Counted from the first letter of the stretch, positions 33,416 to 46,190 are shown. The stretch is 64,000 bases of DNA from Nectonema munidae (GCA_030549495.1 JAUIRK010000536.1:806001-870000), one strand, 5' to 3'. Notes: generated from the letters alone by a model not told the origin. Program-made: numbers and translations.

Positions 33416-33540
33416 TTCACAATGAATTCGTCCTTTTTCACAATGAATTCGTCCTTTTTCACAATGAATTCGTCCTTTTTCACATTGGATTCGTCTTTTT
33501 CACTTTGAAGATGTCCTTTTTCACATAAGTCGTCCCTCAA
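33416..33540. repeat. 22 bp tandem repeat
   Basis: Units of the form TTCACAATGAATTCGTCCTT are repeated about five times, the first three nearly identical and the last two diverged. Confidence 0.9.
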
Positions 33541-34505
33541 GATTTATTTTTTAGTATTGAAATTTTTAACTAATTCAAATAAAACACAAAATTGAAAATA
33601 TATTTTTTACACTTTTGACTCAGTATTTAAACAGGTGAGAGGTTAAATTCAAGAATGAAAGGTCAAAATTCTAACAGTTTAATTAACTCACTAAAGTTAT
33701 TAAACTTATTCAATTCGACTTTACAATTTTGTGTATTATTTAATTTAATAAAAATATAAAGATGATGAGACAATGCTCTGCTTATATCGAACTTTGAGGA
33801 AAGAAGCCTTGATGCTGTATCGAATACAAGACTTTGAGTTACCGAAACCAATCTAACAAATCTTTATCTGTTAGCAATAATTATACTGATAGCCTTTTAT
33901 GAAGGTTAGGAAATAAAATATTGTCACATCCATTGAAAAGTAGCATCAAGTATTCCAAAAATGAGATGATTATCGAGAGATTCTTATCCAACAAAAATTA
34001 CAAATCAAAAGTTCTTCCAAGTGTACATCTCTATTTTCTATTCTTTTTTCTGGCCTATTTTCTAGTTTGAAAAAAAAATTCGGCATAGAATCTCACATCA
34101 ACCCTTTGATTTGTAACGATACTATGCACAGAACTCTCTTATCACTTTTTGGTTTAAATCCTTCTGTAACCCTTCTAAAAATCCTAATTGTAATCCATAA
34201 AAATTCTGAACAAAAAAAATTATGGCAAACTTTGTTCTATTTATAACGAACATAGGATTTCTTTTACAGTCCTCCTTGCAATTTCATTGAAGCTGACATA
34301 CATGATGATGTCCTATCTTTGTGTGTTTCGAGTGCTTTTAGCATTTAATCTTTTTAAATCAGAAAGAAAAATGATTTTGGTACCCTAGCCTTCACAATTT
34401 ATGAAAAAAGTAAGATGCGTTTGCAACAAATTTTAAAATCTAAGATTAAAATATTTATAACGATAATAAATCATTATAACTTAATAGAGTTTTACAAGCC
34501 AAAAG
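33541..34505. other. No recognised gene
   Basis: AT-rich DNA. It could include the 5' remains of the LINE fragment that follows, but I cannot read it as such. Confidence 0.35.
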
Positions 34506-34509
34506 AAAA

Positions 34510-34793
34510 GGATAGGTCAACTTTCTAGACATTGACACCCAGACAAGGTGGAAACTAAAAGTACTACTCATTTAAAATTTCAAAAAACTATCCACCATAT
34601 CAAAAACAAGAAACCAATAAAACCCTTACCTTGCATAAGTAAATTATATGAAAAAGTCATAAGATTACTTATGCGTAACCTAATTGAAAAGTCCAACTGC
34701 ATCAATAAATATAAATACGCATATATTTCTTATATATTTGCCGAAATAACAACTGACCATTTTTTTAATGTCATGTATTTTCAGTTGCTTTAA
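34510..34793 (+). pseudogene. LINE reverse transcriptase fragment
   Basis: A short plus-strand frame contains KPIKPLPCISKLYEKVIRLL and LIEKSNCINKYKYAY. This matches the conserved N-terminal reverse transcriptase block of Jockey/CR1-like LINEs (RPI.LLPCISK..EK..., then the N-IN-Q-G segment). Only this block is recognisable. Confidence 0.55.
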
Positions 34794-34922
34794 ATACAAA
34801 TCGAAATTGAGTTTTTTTCGGGCATAAAAACGCATTTAATTTTGTCTACAATTCATATTTTATCAGAAATATGTCACGGATTAGGTTTTCAAATTACATA
34901 ATGGAGTTTTTAAGGTCTTATC

Positions 34923-36027
34923 TTAACCCTATAAGTGCTGGGGGCGTAAAACGCCCCCTCCCCTTCACTAAAAAAATTAATTGTAGAAAATTGGCAGAAT
35001 CATATCCCTTCAAATTTTGTGACTTTTCCTAAAATCGCTAGCTACATCTTTTGAAACCATTTTCATGATAGTTGAATGACCCCTTCATGTCCAAAACTGT
35101 CAATCAAAATAAAAATTTTAAATTTTTCAGTAAAATTTTGACATTATCTGTACCTTATAACTTAGGATCTATATTATATAATACCCTGAAAATTTATAAT
35201 TATATACAGTTTGGAACGCATAACACTTAATATATTTAATTTTTTCAATAATCATAGCTACTTTTTAGAAAATGTCAATCAAAATTTTGATTGATCAAAA
35301 ATATATCTAATAAATTTTACCTTCAAATTTTACATAAAATATATGTTTTTATACTAAATCGGTCATGCTGTTTTCATTTCTGGACTCATTTTTTACATTT
35401 AGGATTTGAAAATACCTATAAGTGTTAATCAAATTTGCGGTTTACTTCTAAAAATTGTCTCCAAAAACATTCATTCAAATTTTACAATGAAATATATGTG
35501 TTATACTAAATCGGCCATGCTGGTTTCATTTCTGGACTCATTTTTTACGTCTAGGATGTGAAAATACCTATAAGTGTTAATCAAATTTGCGTTTAGTTCT
35601 AAAATTTGTTTCCAAAAATATTGATTCAAATTTTACATGAAATATTATAGCAAATAGATCATGATGATTTCATTCCTGAACACAGTTTTCGCATTTTGAG
35701 GTTTTACTGCTAGTGTCAATCTAATTTGCGGTTTATGCCTGAAAACTATATCCCAAAATATTCCTTCTAATTTTGCATGAAATATATGTTTTTATACCAA
35801 TTCGACCATGATAATTTTTATTTCTGAAATCATTTTTGGCATTTAAAGGTTTTAAATGTCTGAAAGTGTTCATCAAAGGTTCGATTTACGTCTAATGTCT
35901 ACAGAAATATTTTTGAAATTGAAATAAAATATCTGTTTTTATGCCAAATGGGAGATGCTGGTTTCATTTTTGGACTCAGGTTTTCATTTTTTGGCATTTA
36001 TGGTTTTAAAATATCTGAAAGCTTTTA
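34923..36027. mobile_element. Second copy of the tandem-array piggyBac-type element, truncated
   Basis: It starts after TTAA (34923-34926) with CCCTATAAGTGCTGGGGGCG and is the complement of the right end of the element at 11086-13751. The two stay closely alike through the unique part (AAAATCGCTAGCTRCATCTT) and into the tandem units. It stops abruptly near 36027, equivalent to about 12400 in the first copy. About 4-5 units remain. Confidence 0.8.
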
Positions 36028-37754
36028 GTGTGCACCTCTTTATTTTATCACTAATTTAATGGGCCACCTTCAGCATCAGATTTTTATTGTTTAAAATCTT
36101 TCGTGATTTAATTAATTGAAATGTGTTAGGGAATCTTCTTCTAATTGAAATGTGTTAAACTAAGGTCGTTAAATAAAGGCTTTCTGATTTTAATGGCCGC
36201 TGGGTTAAAAAGTACCGGAAGGTTTTAATAAAATGAATGATTTTTTTCCTACTTTTATTTAAATAGATGATTCTTTCATTTTTTTTATCTTTTCTACTTT
36301 TTGTTTTGAATACTCCAATTAATATTATTTATCCTCTTTATGATTCATATAACAAATTTCTGAGAAAAAAGATTATTCTTGTTAGTACAATTTATTGACT
36401 CATGATTCTGCCTAAAGATTTAGTTTATGGCAAAAAATAAAAATAAACTTTTAAATTTAAATGCCTTTAATGATTGAGACAAAAAAAAGCAGGTTAAATT
36501 ATTAAAAAAATATAAATTTTTTAATTTTATTAATATTAAAAAAACAACTGTTATATGTATTTTATAAACCAAGGAAGTAATTAAAATGAAATATTAATAA
36601 TTTCAAAACTTTACTTTGCGTGTGCCTACAATTTAGAGATACCCCAAATAGCCTAACAATTATTGATTATTAAAAACTGTTTTGTTAAAACTCATCATTT
36701 CTGTTATGGCATCTTTTCATGGGGTTCTGTATTCAAATACCAGAGGTATGCTGCCAAATATTCAAATATAATATCTCAACAGCATAAACTCTGATTCTCG
36801 CCTCGTTCACTCTAACACCGGATTTGTACCAAACCGAATTTTCAAAATAAAATAACCCTACTTTTTATCAATCATTCAACATTAGCTCTACTACCTGTAA
36901 TAAGTTATTTATTAGCAAACAATCCTTTTAAAAATTTCGCATTAAATTCTTCATCTCTTAATTGTGAACGCCTTTTCAATAATTTTTTTCTCTCTCTCTC
37001 CTTAATTGAAATCTTACGCTCCAAATCACTGAGTTAATCTTTCTTCACTACTTAACCTGTACAGTGTACACTGCCATAAATAAATTTTCTCTATTAGATT
37101 AGATCAACGTTTCCCTTAAATAGATCCTTTTTTAATATTCTCCTTCAAAAATTATTTCTAATAACGTTTTCACTTTTTAGATCCATCGCTGTGAACTCAC
37201 TACGTATTCCAATAGATTTCCCTTATATATAAAAAGCAAAGATCTTTTTTAGAATCATAGTAAAAAGTCTTATCATTTTTAATAACTAATTTATATCAGT
37301 GAAAAATAGTCTATACACCCAGCTTTTTTTAAGACGTAAATTAATTTTATAAGAATTAATAAAATATTCGGTATACATAAAAAGTCACATATAAAAGAAT
37401 CACATAAAATAGAAAAGATAAAATAACACTGTGTACACTGAAATTTGTGAGGTATTTACATGTTAGCCGAATTTTCAAAATTGATCTAAAGGTTACGGTT
37501 GTGGCACATATAATTCGAACAAAAAGGATCTATTCTCTCCGAAATAAGTTTTCATGAGTTATTTATATGATAGCTTATTACATAAACAAAATATAACATT
37601 AATTTTAAATAAAAATGAAAATTTAATCAAAATCTATTCATATAAAGATTTGACAATAGGAGACGTTTGTCCCATAAACGGAAATAAAATATACAAATAG
37701 CAAAAACTTTATTTTGCGGAATAAAATACAAAGCAAAGGTACAAAAAATTATTA
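36028..37754. other. No recognised gene
   Basis: AT-rich DNA without paired repeat ends or coding that I recognise. Confidence 0.4.
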
Positions 37755-38960
37755 ACTAAACTTGAGAATCAGTATGGTAAGCTTTGAAACATTGAGGATG
37801 TCGTGGAATTTGACACCGTTCAAAGAGAAACTTGCTGACATTTCTACATTTTCTGCATCTGAATTTACGTTGTCTTTCGTTATAACATGGCCAGTGTGGT
37901 AGGGAAAAATCATAACAAATAGAAATTCCTTCTATGCCAGTAATAATAAATCTTCGTGAAAACGCTTTTTTTCTTTACCATGCAAACTCAAAATCCAAAC
38001 TGCATACGAAGCGAGCCACCCACTGCTTGTCTTATAAACCAAATTTTTTCCCAGTTTTTTCTTTTAAATTTTTTATCATTGATTTTTATATATAATTCCC
38101 ATGCACTATTCATAAGAACAGAGAGTGACCATGCGAAATAGGACCACCACCACTTTTTAGACTTTATTCTAATCCTATATGCAGAAATATTTTTATCAAA
38201 TAAATCAATACCCCTTATCTAGTTGTTATATTCTTCTATGCACTTGAAAATATAAACATTTTCTTTTTTTACTCTCACGACAGCACCCTCTAACTATGGT
38301 TTCGCAGAACCATTATTTTATTTGCCTGATATACTGCATCTGTTTCACCTCTGCTTTTTTGCCATAACTTTATTTGGTGGCAATGGGGCACCTTCTCTTT
38401 GATTTTCACGCACCGTAGAAGTAAATCCAATTCCTAACTGGGTCAACTTATCACACAGTTTACTACTACCAAAAAAGTTGTCACAGTATATTTTACAGCT
38501 TTTTATGTTTCTTTCAGAAAGATAAAACAACATCTACAACTTAGCCTAATTTTGAACCCAAAGTTTGGGTACTTTTCCCAATTCTGTGTAGATAAAGACC
38601 GTCACTAGAACATAAGGTCCTAATTTTGTACCCAAAAGGTATAGGTTTAGTTCTTATAAATTGCTTAACCCGAATGACCATAAAATAACGAATGATGGTT
38701 CATCAACATTCATTTTTTCTGGTAAATTAAAAATTCTACTTGCAGAATTCAAATGTTAAAATAATGATTTTATTTTCTATAACCTATCACCATTAGGCAA
38801 ACTTTGGTTGTCGATAAAATGAAGAGTTCTGAGTATACTATCAAAATCATCACGTCGAATAGTATTGAAACAGCATTATTAAAAACATCGTCTTCATTTC
38901 TCCAAAAAATGGTCGTTATGGTAATTTTACATAATCGAAAAAATATAGCACACCTATAAA
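37755..38960 (-). pseudogene. piggyBac transposase fossil
   Basis: Minus-strand segments in order: FNTIRRDDFDSILRTLHFID and KMNVDEPS (near 38700-38890), a GYKL-like FGYKIRTL region, then IYCDNFFGSSKLCDKLTQLG with IGFTSTVRENQ (38400-38533). The C-terminal cysteine finger is near 37770-37860 (CRKCRNVSKF, CQIPRHPQCFKAYH). All match the piggyBac DDE_Tnp_1_7 layout, including the DNFF aspartate. Many stops and frame changes. TTAA ends are not identified. Confidence 0.8.
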
Positions 38961-39399
38961 AGTAAAAATAGAGTCAAATGATAAACAAATGATATTTAAA
39001 TTATTTTCTTCTCAGTAAATTTTGTATTCATGCAAAATATAATTTAATAAATCTTCATTTAAAAAAATTAGATCTTTAAAAATGATGTTGTAATCCATTA
39101 TTCCAGGTTTATCGCTAAAAGGAGAGAGATGAAAATTTGCGATCGATTCTTTTTTCAAAAAAAAAGATAAATGGAAACTTAGGAAATTTGTGATGGATAA
39201 GTTTTTTCTATTTATTAATCTTTTCTCCCAAAAAGGATGAAAGTAAAGTTTGCTGGTGTTTCATAAAATAAAAGATATATTCGTTAAAATTATTGTTTCA
39301 AAGAATAACTACAAAAAAAAGTGAAAAAAACCTTAAAACTAAAAATTATCTTACCCAGCCTTTTTAGAAATAATTAAATTCTGATCAACAATGAGAAAA
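38961..39399. other. No recognised gene
   Basis: AT-rich DNA, no features supported. Confidence 0.4.
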
Positions 39400-39575
39400 T
39401 AAGCCTAGGCATATATCAAAGCACTTTCAGTCGTAAGGCTATATGCTCGCATTGTACTTGGTTAGTCACAGTTTTTGTGAATTTGTTTTTAAGAGTTGGG
39501 AGCCTTGGGGATCGAACCCTTGACCTTCAACTTTTAAGCTGAGAGGTACACTTTAAAACCATTGAGGCTCGAAAT
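39400..39575 (-). mobile_element. tRNA-derived SINE with shared core
   Basis: On the minus strand a tRNA-like head starts near 39575 (GCCTCAATGGTTTTAAAGTG) and has a box B GGGTTCGATCCCC near 39507-39519. The body then contains CACAAAAACTGTGACTAACC and TATAGCCTTACGACTGAAAG. That body is the one found in the SINE at 15336-15535, but the head here differs from that of the other SINEs in this window. Confidence 0.65.
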
Positions 39576-39579
39576 ATTT

Positions 39580-40735
39580 AATCAGCTACAACAATATGGC
39601 GAAACACTAAACAAAAATTTAAATCAATAATAAGCAGCAATGGTACATGCCAACGCATGATATAAATTTGAAAGTCAATATCACGTTACGAGGGAAAAGG
39701 TTAATATAATTTCAAATTATATTTTTGTAATTTTCTGATCATTATTCAACCTTAGTTTTAAAATTAAAATGATTGAAAAGCCAGAATCAATGATAAATAA
39801 AGATATTCTTTTGGGTAATTAAATATATCAATTTTTTATTTATATATATATTATAAATCTACACATCAGATAAAATTATTGCAAATATTTTGTTACCTTT
39901 TTTACCAATGTATTTCCTTTAAAAAAATTATGTTAAAATTTGAAATTGATATATTTATTGAGACTATAATCATATAATTTATTTAAGAATTTAATTCCCA
40001 ATATAACTCCATGGAAAGACCCATAATAACTTCAAATCTGATTGATATTCTAGATAAATCTGCTTCTGATGGCAAATTACAGTAATGATTTATTGCATTG
40101 TTTATTTGTTTATTTTTAATTTAGGTTAAAAAATTATTCTATTTATTTGAATTAAAATAGCAAAAATAATCATCCCTTTCAAGAATGTTAGCCCCTGCTT
40201 AGCATCAGACGAAATTTTAAGTTCTGATAATACTTAACTATTATCTGAGTTTTCCTATTATAGAATTTGTAACTTTATTTTTGAGAATATTTTTATAATT
40301 CTGGCTGTAGTCTTTATTCATAAGCGTGGCTAGAGAGAAAGAGAAAGAACATGTTTCACAGTTTTCACCTTCTTAGATAAAATTTCTGCCTCTCCCACCC
40401 CTTTTGAGGAAAACATTTTATATGATTACTTGTATGGTAGAAAATTTTTTTATCCACATCCAATCCACCTACATTTTTTGGTCCCCTTTTGTTCAAATAC
40501 CTGGCTAGATTTATGCATGTTCTTTATGGTCTACTACCGATTTTTATTCAAAATAACGATTAAAACTCAAGTATATTTATTTAGAAAAAATTTCTTCATT
40601 GATACAAGCTTTGGTACTTTCCTGTTTTGGCCCCGCCAGTTAAAGGTAATTAAAAAATGTACTGAATAACATAAATTTAAAATCAAGAAAATTTTTGAAC
40701 AAAAGTATATTGAAAACAAAAAGAACTAAAAAAAA
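39580..40735. other. No recognised gene
   Basis: AT-rich DNA. A frame at 40430-40669 (+) is Phe-rich and matches nothing known to me. Confidence 0.4.
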
Positions 40736-40739
40736 ATTT

Positions 40740-41641
40740 TTAATCTGTGGGTGGATAAAATGCAGCAATATCATTAAGAATTGTATTAAATATATTATTA
40801 CCAAATGTGATTGAAGATGAGTGACGCTAAAGAAACTCTGCTAAATATCCATTTAGCATCTCTCTAACAGTTTCACATTGCCTCTTGTTTCCGACCTTTG
40901 CAGAACGCCAAAGTCGTTCAATATGTTGGGTATGTGCACTGTCAGGATCCACAAGCCATTTATCAGAAAATATTGTCATTTCCGAACATATGTATTTATT
41001 GATGAGCGAAATTAGAGTACTTTCTGTGCGATCTTTAACAGCTAACATGAAAACTTCCTTGATTTCAATGCAAATACCTCCAAATCCCACTGTTGTTGAA
41101 GAATTCGACCAACATGTTTTTTCCTCTTGGCAAACAATGCTTCATCTATCTATCTCCACATGCATACTTAGACCACCAATGACAACAGAGTGTTTAACCC
41201 ATTTAAGACCAATTTCCCCAAAGGGAACGAAGAGAAATTCTTACCTTAAATCGAATTAAATAGGAATTACTAAAGTCATCTGCCTTGTTCGGTCCTAAAT
41301 GGGTTAAGAAGCTTCCTAAGACATACCTCTCTCATGTAATTGTTCCCGTCAACCGTTGTGTTTTTATTCATTCCAAGTTCTCTCGCAATATTTTATTGAA
41401 GTTAGTTCATACGCCCATGAATAAATGAAGAGAATTATATGCTCTAAGGCAGCCATGAAGCAGCAAGCCCATTATTTGTTCGTACTCCTTTCTCTTTTCT
41501 AAAACCCCTTTTGTAACAACACCAACGATTCTTCTTTCCTCCTCCAAAAACTAACTTCATTGAGTGTCCATTTGCACATTTTCGCTTCAACTGCACGATT
41601 CCAACCTCTGTAGATAAATGAGCATTTCTCTCCATTGTCAA
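40740..41641 (-). pseudogene. Merlin (IS1016-type) transposase fossil
   Basis: Minus strand. A zinc-ribbon-like start (KRKCANGHSMKLVFG, then WCCYKRGF, 41444-41641) is followed by the ISXO2-like DDE domain: EIDEALFAKRK near 41130, FGGICIEIKEVFMLAVKDR, TIFSDKWLVDP (second Asp) and AHTQHIERLWRSAK (40827-41090). The end NDIAAFYPPT is near 40750. Order and motifs fit Merlin. Frame changes and a TTAA MITE inserted at 41198-41303 break it. Confidence 0.82.
41194..41307. mobile_element. TTAA-flanked MITE in the Merlin fossil
   Basis: The element spans 41198-41303 (106 bp), with TTAA on both sides, ends CCCATTTAAGACC and (complement) CCCATTTAGGACC. A TTAA target and CCC ends indicate piggyBac-type mobilisation. 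Confidence 0.85.
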
Positions 41642-42989
41642 GTTTACGAATGAGTGATTTTAAATTGTTCATTTATAAGATTGTTTTATTATTAACCAGA
41701 CGATTAATAAACAGACGATTAATTATTCATTTATGGAATTGTTTATGGAACAGAAAATTGAAAAAATCAGTGGCGGAGCCAAAACAGTTAATTACCCAAG
41801 TTTTATTTAGATTGTTGTAGATTTGTACCTAGAAGATTCCTAACATAGATATCTTTTATATAAAGCTTTCTTAAAGTTATATAAAAGAACGAATATTATT
41901 CCACATATTTTAGTTTTTAAAGTACCCAATATAACTTTTTTTCTTTAGTGATTTAAGTTTATGTTCTCTATTTGAAAGAACTGTGGTGTCCATGTCCACA
42001 ATTTGTGGTGTCCACAAATAATTTTTATAATAAATTTGCAGCTTTTTGTTTTTAGCATCATTTTCTTAGACTATTATTTTATTGTTATATATATTTAATT
42101 TTGAAAATATCGTATACCAAAAATGACAATAAAATTAGTTATAAAGTTTTGTTCTGTTCCAGCCAACGCAAAGTATAGCAGAGGGGTGGGGAAGTTTTTT
42201 TTATCCGTAATTGCCATTTTGCAATTTATCATCCCTCATAAACGTATAAAAGATTTATTCTTATGTTGAGGATTTCGTAACCGCATGCTACACTATTTTA
42301 TTTAACCTTTGTGGAGCAGAAGGCACCAATGTCTCAAGATATAACAATAATCTCTCTATTCGAAAGGAAAGCGGACGTTTTGTCTTTAAAATTCTCGTGT
42401 TCAAAAAGGATTGAAGAATTGAATGTGAGGACTAATGATCTCATTTCATCTTTAAAGCTTATTTAATTTTAATTTCAGTATACTTTACACAAATTTTAAC
42501 AGTAGCTTGTTTTTTCGCTAAACTCTCTCCTTTCAACCCATTTAATCCCAGAAAAAGAAGACGAAATTAAGTAATTTGATATAAAACTCTCTTAAAACCC
42601 CTATATCCCATAAGTATCCTCCTTTTTCTTTTTCAATAGATTATTATATATTTTGAGGGGCAGATCTTGTTCTTAAATTGTCAAAAATATCTTCCTCATT
42701 TAAAAATTAGGGCAGTAGTATCTTAATGAATAATAGCAATTCCACATTTCTTAATGCCATGTTATGTCGTAAGCTTTTTTAAAATCCAAAAATTCTCTCG
42801 CCGGCAAAGACTGGTGTTGGTAACTCCTACAACCTTCCCAAACGAAAACTGTCTATACGCTATTTTGTATCTTTTCCATTATACTTCCTCGTATATTCAT
42901 TCTGTAGAATCCCTGAATATAATTGCTTATGAAACGACTCTCCTATATCTCTTCTCTAATTTTTTTTTCTTTTCTGTTTTTAATTGTAG
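41642..42989. other. Intron or upstream DNA of PPP4R2
   Basis: No exon for the N-terminal part of PPP4R2 was found. It should precede the exon at 42990. The end of the stretch has a good acceptor tract (TTTTCTGTTTTTAATTGTAG). Confidence 0.4.
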
Positions 42990-45900
42990 ATTTTCTTGGG
43001 ATGAACTTAAGTTTCTCATCAAAGCAAAAATGGAAGAAGCTATAGACTCATTCAATGAAGACTTCACAAATCCCTATGATTCATTCTCTTCTCCCTATCT
43101 CAATAGAGTCAGTTTTGAAGAATTACGTCAATATGTTCTTTCCCTTTTTGACTACTTTAATGAGTAAGAAAAACTATAAGTAGATATTTTTTCAATATTT
43201 TACCAGCTCAGTGTGTTAACTAGACCTTATATGTATCCGCCTAACGGTCGCTTCCCAATTGAATCTAGCAATGCCTTCTCAATTGAATTTATAAAATATT
43301 TTTGAATGTGAGAAAAAGGAATGTAAAATATATTTTTTAGTAAATTGGATAAAATAGTTTGTGGTTACTTTAAAAATTAACTTGTCCCAAAATAAAAAAA
43401 TCATACCAATCCCAATTTAACGGCCTCAACCAGAAATTTGTGGCTAACACACTGCAGCTCCGCCGTATCATCGTTTCGTTTTTTGCTAGGATTTCTCAAA
43501 GGAAACTATGTACAATACATTTTACAATGATCAAAATTGAATATATTCTCCCTCTTATACATTTTCGTCGCCATGATTGAATATATACAAATGTTCAGCG
43601 CTAAAATCTCGATCTTCAAAAAAGATGTTTCCTATTTTCAACGGAAGCAGGTCAATTCATCCTCAAGGCAAGTCGGCCTCTAACTATGTTCATAACATGG
43701 CGTTGATGCCGAATTGTTCCTGAACCTTTTTAACAATTTACACTATGATATCATGATGAGGCAAAATTATTTGCAAACATTTTGAGATGAAAAAGATCGC
43801 ATATCTTAGATCAGAATGTCGGAGGTTTTTCCCAGTTATTTCATCAGTTGTAACGCTTATAAGTTAAGCAAGAGCAAGAGCTTATGACTTTATTGCAGTT
43901 GTTTCAGAATGAGGAGCTACTTTTTCTTATTTTGCAGTCATGTATCGTACGGAGTAGGGTTGCACCGATATGTCTGTACTATGAGTTGGTACTTAGTACT
44001 ACACACTAGCGGTGTGACTACTTTATTTTTTGTTTTTCTTCACTTCTATGAAAAATGTGAATATTATACAGGAGAATGTAATTTAGTACTGATGTTATTT
44101 AATGTATTTCCTATTGCAAGACTGCAAGATACATTGGAAAAATAGAACTGGCTTTTGACCATTTTCAAAATATTTAGAAAAGTTATAAATTAAGAACCAA
44201 ATCTGAAAAAAATTCCATATTGTTTGTATATTGTATAAATATTAGATAATTTCTTCCCTATTCTACTCGTTACTCTACGCTGAGTAAGGTTGGTTAGATA
44301 CTGTGTTTCGATAACTCAAGGTCTTGGGTTCGATCCTGCATCAAGCCTACTTTTCTCATAGTTCGATACAAGCGGCCCAATTATGCCTTCTCAGTGAAAA
44401 CACTCCATGGTACCTTTACCTTTTGTTTGAAATTTAAATAAGGCATGTATCGGTTATCGCCCACTTTGCTTATCGGTCGGTGCAATCCTACTACTGAATC
44501 GGAATCGTGCAGTTTCAAAGGCATTTAAGAACTTGTTTGAGTTGGAATCGACTAAACTATGCCAATTTTGATCGAATCGACAAAAAATTTTATAATAAAT
44601 TTATAATTTTTTTCTAATGTCTTATATTAACTGAATGTAATCCTTCTATTTTTGAAACTTTGAAAAAAATTGTATTAAAACAAATCACAATAAAAAGTAG
44701 GCGAAATTTGGATAACGTTTATCATACAAGCTAAGCCAATCCAATGCCGTTTTTGTCATTCACATTTCTGCGAATCGAACTGAGCCTATAGTTGGTGGTT
44801 GGCAGGCTTAATCGGTAAGCCCCAGCTCCTTCTATGCTAGCATCTAATTTACTATTGTAGAACTTTGTGTTAAGGACACCTCCGTAGTAGGTCTAACTTG
44901 AAAATACAGATACCTGCAAGAGAACGCTTTTTATTAGATAGATTTAATACAACTTTGAACCGGATCAATAGGGGCATTCTTGAAAGCTGTTTTCTCGAAA
45001 TCCTTGTGTAATATTCAAATTGTGCAATTCCTTTGTGTGATTCTTTTCCCCCTTTTTTTGGAATGTTTTTTTTTTTAATTATTTTTTTTTTGGAATTTTA
45101 TATCCTCCCTATCTTTTTTATTAATATTTTTATTATTCATAAATTAAATACATCTTCCTCCTCCTTTCTTCTTCAACTTTTTTTTTTTTTTTTTTTTTAT
45201 ATTTTTTTTATTTTTATTTCACTCTCCCTCCTTCCCTTTTTCTTTTTTTTTATTAAAAAAAAACTCCCCTCTTTTTTTTTTTTCCTTGTTATAAATCCCT
45301 TGTTTTTTGACATGATTAGTTTTTAAAGTTAGCTTTGTCTCATACATTTTAGCACTAACACATTGAATACGGAGTTAAATTTGGTCCCACGAAAAACTTT
45401 GTTTTGGCTTTTGAGTTCAAAATTCTTTTTATCTGTTTTTTTTTCTTAAAATTTTAGATTCATACGACATCATTTTTATTTTTAGATATAATGCAGTAAT
45501 ATCTAAAAAAATTAAATTATTAATTTAGAAGTGGTTTAAGGATTGCATAATCTCTAAAGCAGATATTGAAATTTTAGCAAAAAGACCCATTTCACTCTGC
45601 ATAGACTTCATCTTTAATGTCTATGCTCAGTAAAAAGATCAGTGAATGCAAACCTGAACATGTGAAGTTATTAAATCCTATAACTGCTGTAAAGTGAGTT
45701 TGTGTAAGCTCTAGGGTTTGCTCCCGATTTTGAAATACCGGGACGTTCCCGGTTCTAAAAATTTGGGAACCGTCTCGGAACCGAAAAGTATTCCCGGTTC
45801 CGAGAATAACTTAGTTGTAATTGATTTATTTCACCATGCAATTCTTTGCATAAAACTTTACTGCACTTCATTCATATAAAATCTTTTTTTCATTGTCATC

Positions 45901-46190
45901 TCATTTTAATGGTAAATGGAGAAAAGTGTGCAAACGACAAAAGAGTTTATTTTTAATTAAATTAAATAAACCATAAATCATTTTTGTTTGAAATTAAAAA
46001 ATTTGACTCAAAATCTAAATATGCCTTGGATAAACTTGATTTTAAATATTTTTAATTAACTGGGCATCATTATATCAATACATTTTTTTAATTTAGAACA
46101 CCATTTACAATTCAAAGAATATTAGAGTTGATATTGAATCCCAATCAAAACTACAGAAAAGGTCATAAATTTTTGCGAGCTTTGGAAAAG
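42990..46190 (+). CDS. PPP4R2: PPP4R2 core, protein phosphatase 4 regulatory subunit 2 (partial)
   Basis: Two exons with clear borders: 42990-43163 (acceptor AATTGTAG, donor GTAAGA) and 46097-46190 (acceptor AATTTAG, donor GTATAC), joined in phase 2. The first reads FSWDELKFLIKAKMEEAIDS and ends FEELRQYVLSLFDYFNE. The second reads TPFTIQRILELILNPNQNYR then KFLRALEK. The human protein has WSQFKGYF..KLEKVMDDF and PFTIQRLCELLTDPRRNY..KFLRGVEKN in the same order. The protein is a regulatory subunit of the PP4 phosphatase, mainly nuclear, and links PP4 to DNA-damage and splicing factors. The N-terminal exon(s) are not found. The next exon, expected to start in phase 0, is uncertain; see 58555-59164. 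Confidence 0.85.
43955..44490. mobile_element. hAT-like non-autonomous element in PPP4R2 intron
   Basis: Ends are TAGGGTTGCACCGATA and, on the complement, TAGGATTGCACCGACCGATA. This resembles the TAGGGTTGC ends of some hAT elements. The 8 bp flanks do not match well, so the target duplication is not proven. A SINE copy sits in its right half. Confidence 0.5.
44283..44430 (+). mobile_element. tRNA-derived SINE
   Basis: Box A-like TTGGTTAGATACTG, then CGATAACTCAAGGTCTTGGG with box B GGTTCGATCCT at 44327-44337, then CATAGTTCGATACAAGCGGC and an end at GGTACCTTTACCTTTT. Same family as 15106-15240 and 54285-54440, and the best preserved of them. Confidence 0.7.
45033..45315. repeat. Pyrimidine-rich low-complexity tract
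   Basis: The plus strand is nearly all T and C with long T runs. An open frame through it is Phe/Leu/Ser only and is not a gene. The texture suggests either a degenerate T-rich repeat or poor consensus quality. Confidence 0.7.
45712..45815. mobile_element. Possible hAT end fragment
   Basis: TAGGGTTTGCTCCCGATTTT is followed by several ATTCCCGGTTCCG/CGGTTC repeats, a pattern seen at hAT ends. No partner end was found, so this may be a solitary fragment. Confidence 0.3.

Noticed and set aside
39400-39575. Functional tRNA gene
   Set aside because: Box B is good, but the acceptor and anticodon stems do not pair well and a SINE body follows.
45033-45326. Phe/Leu/Ser-rich frame of 97 codons
   Set aside because: Product of a T/C-rich low-complexity tract.
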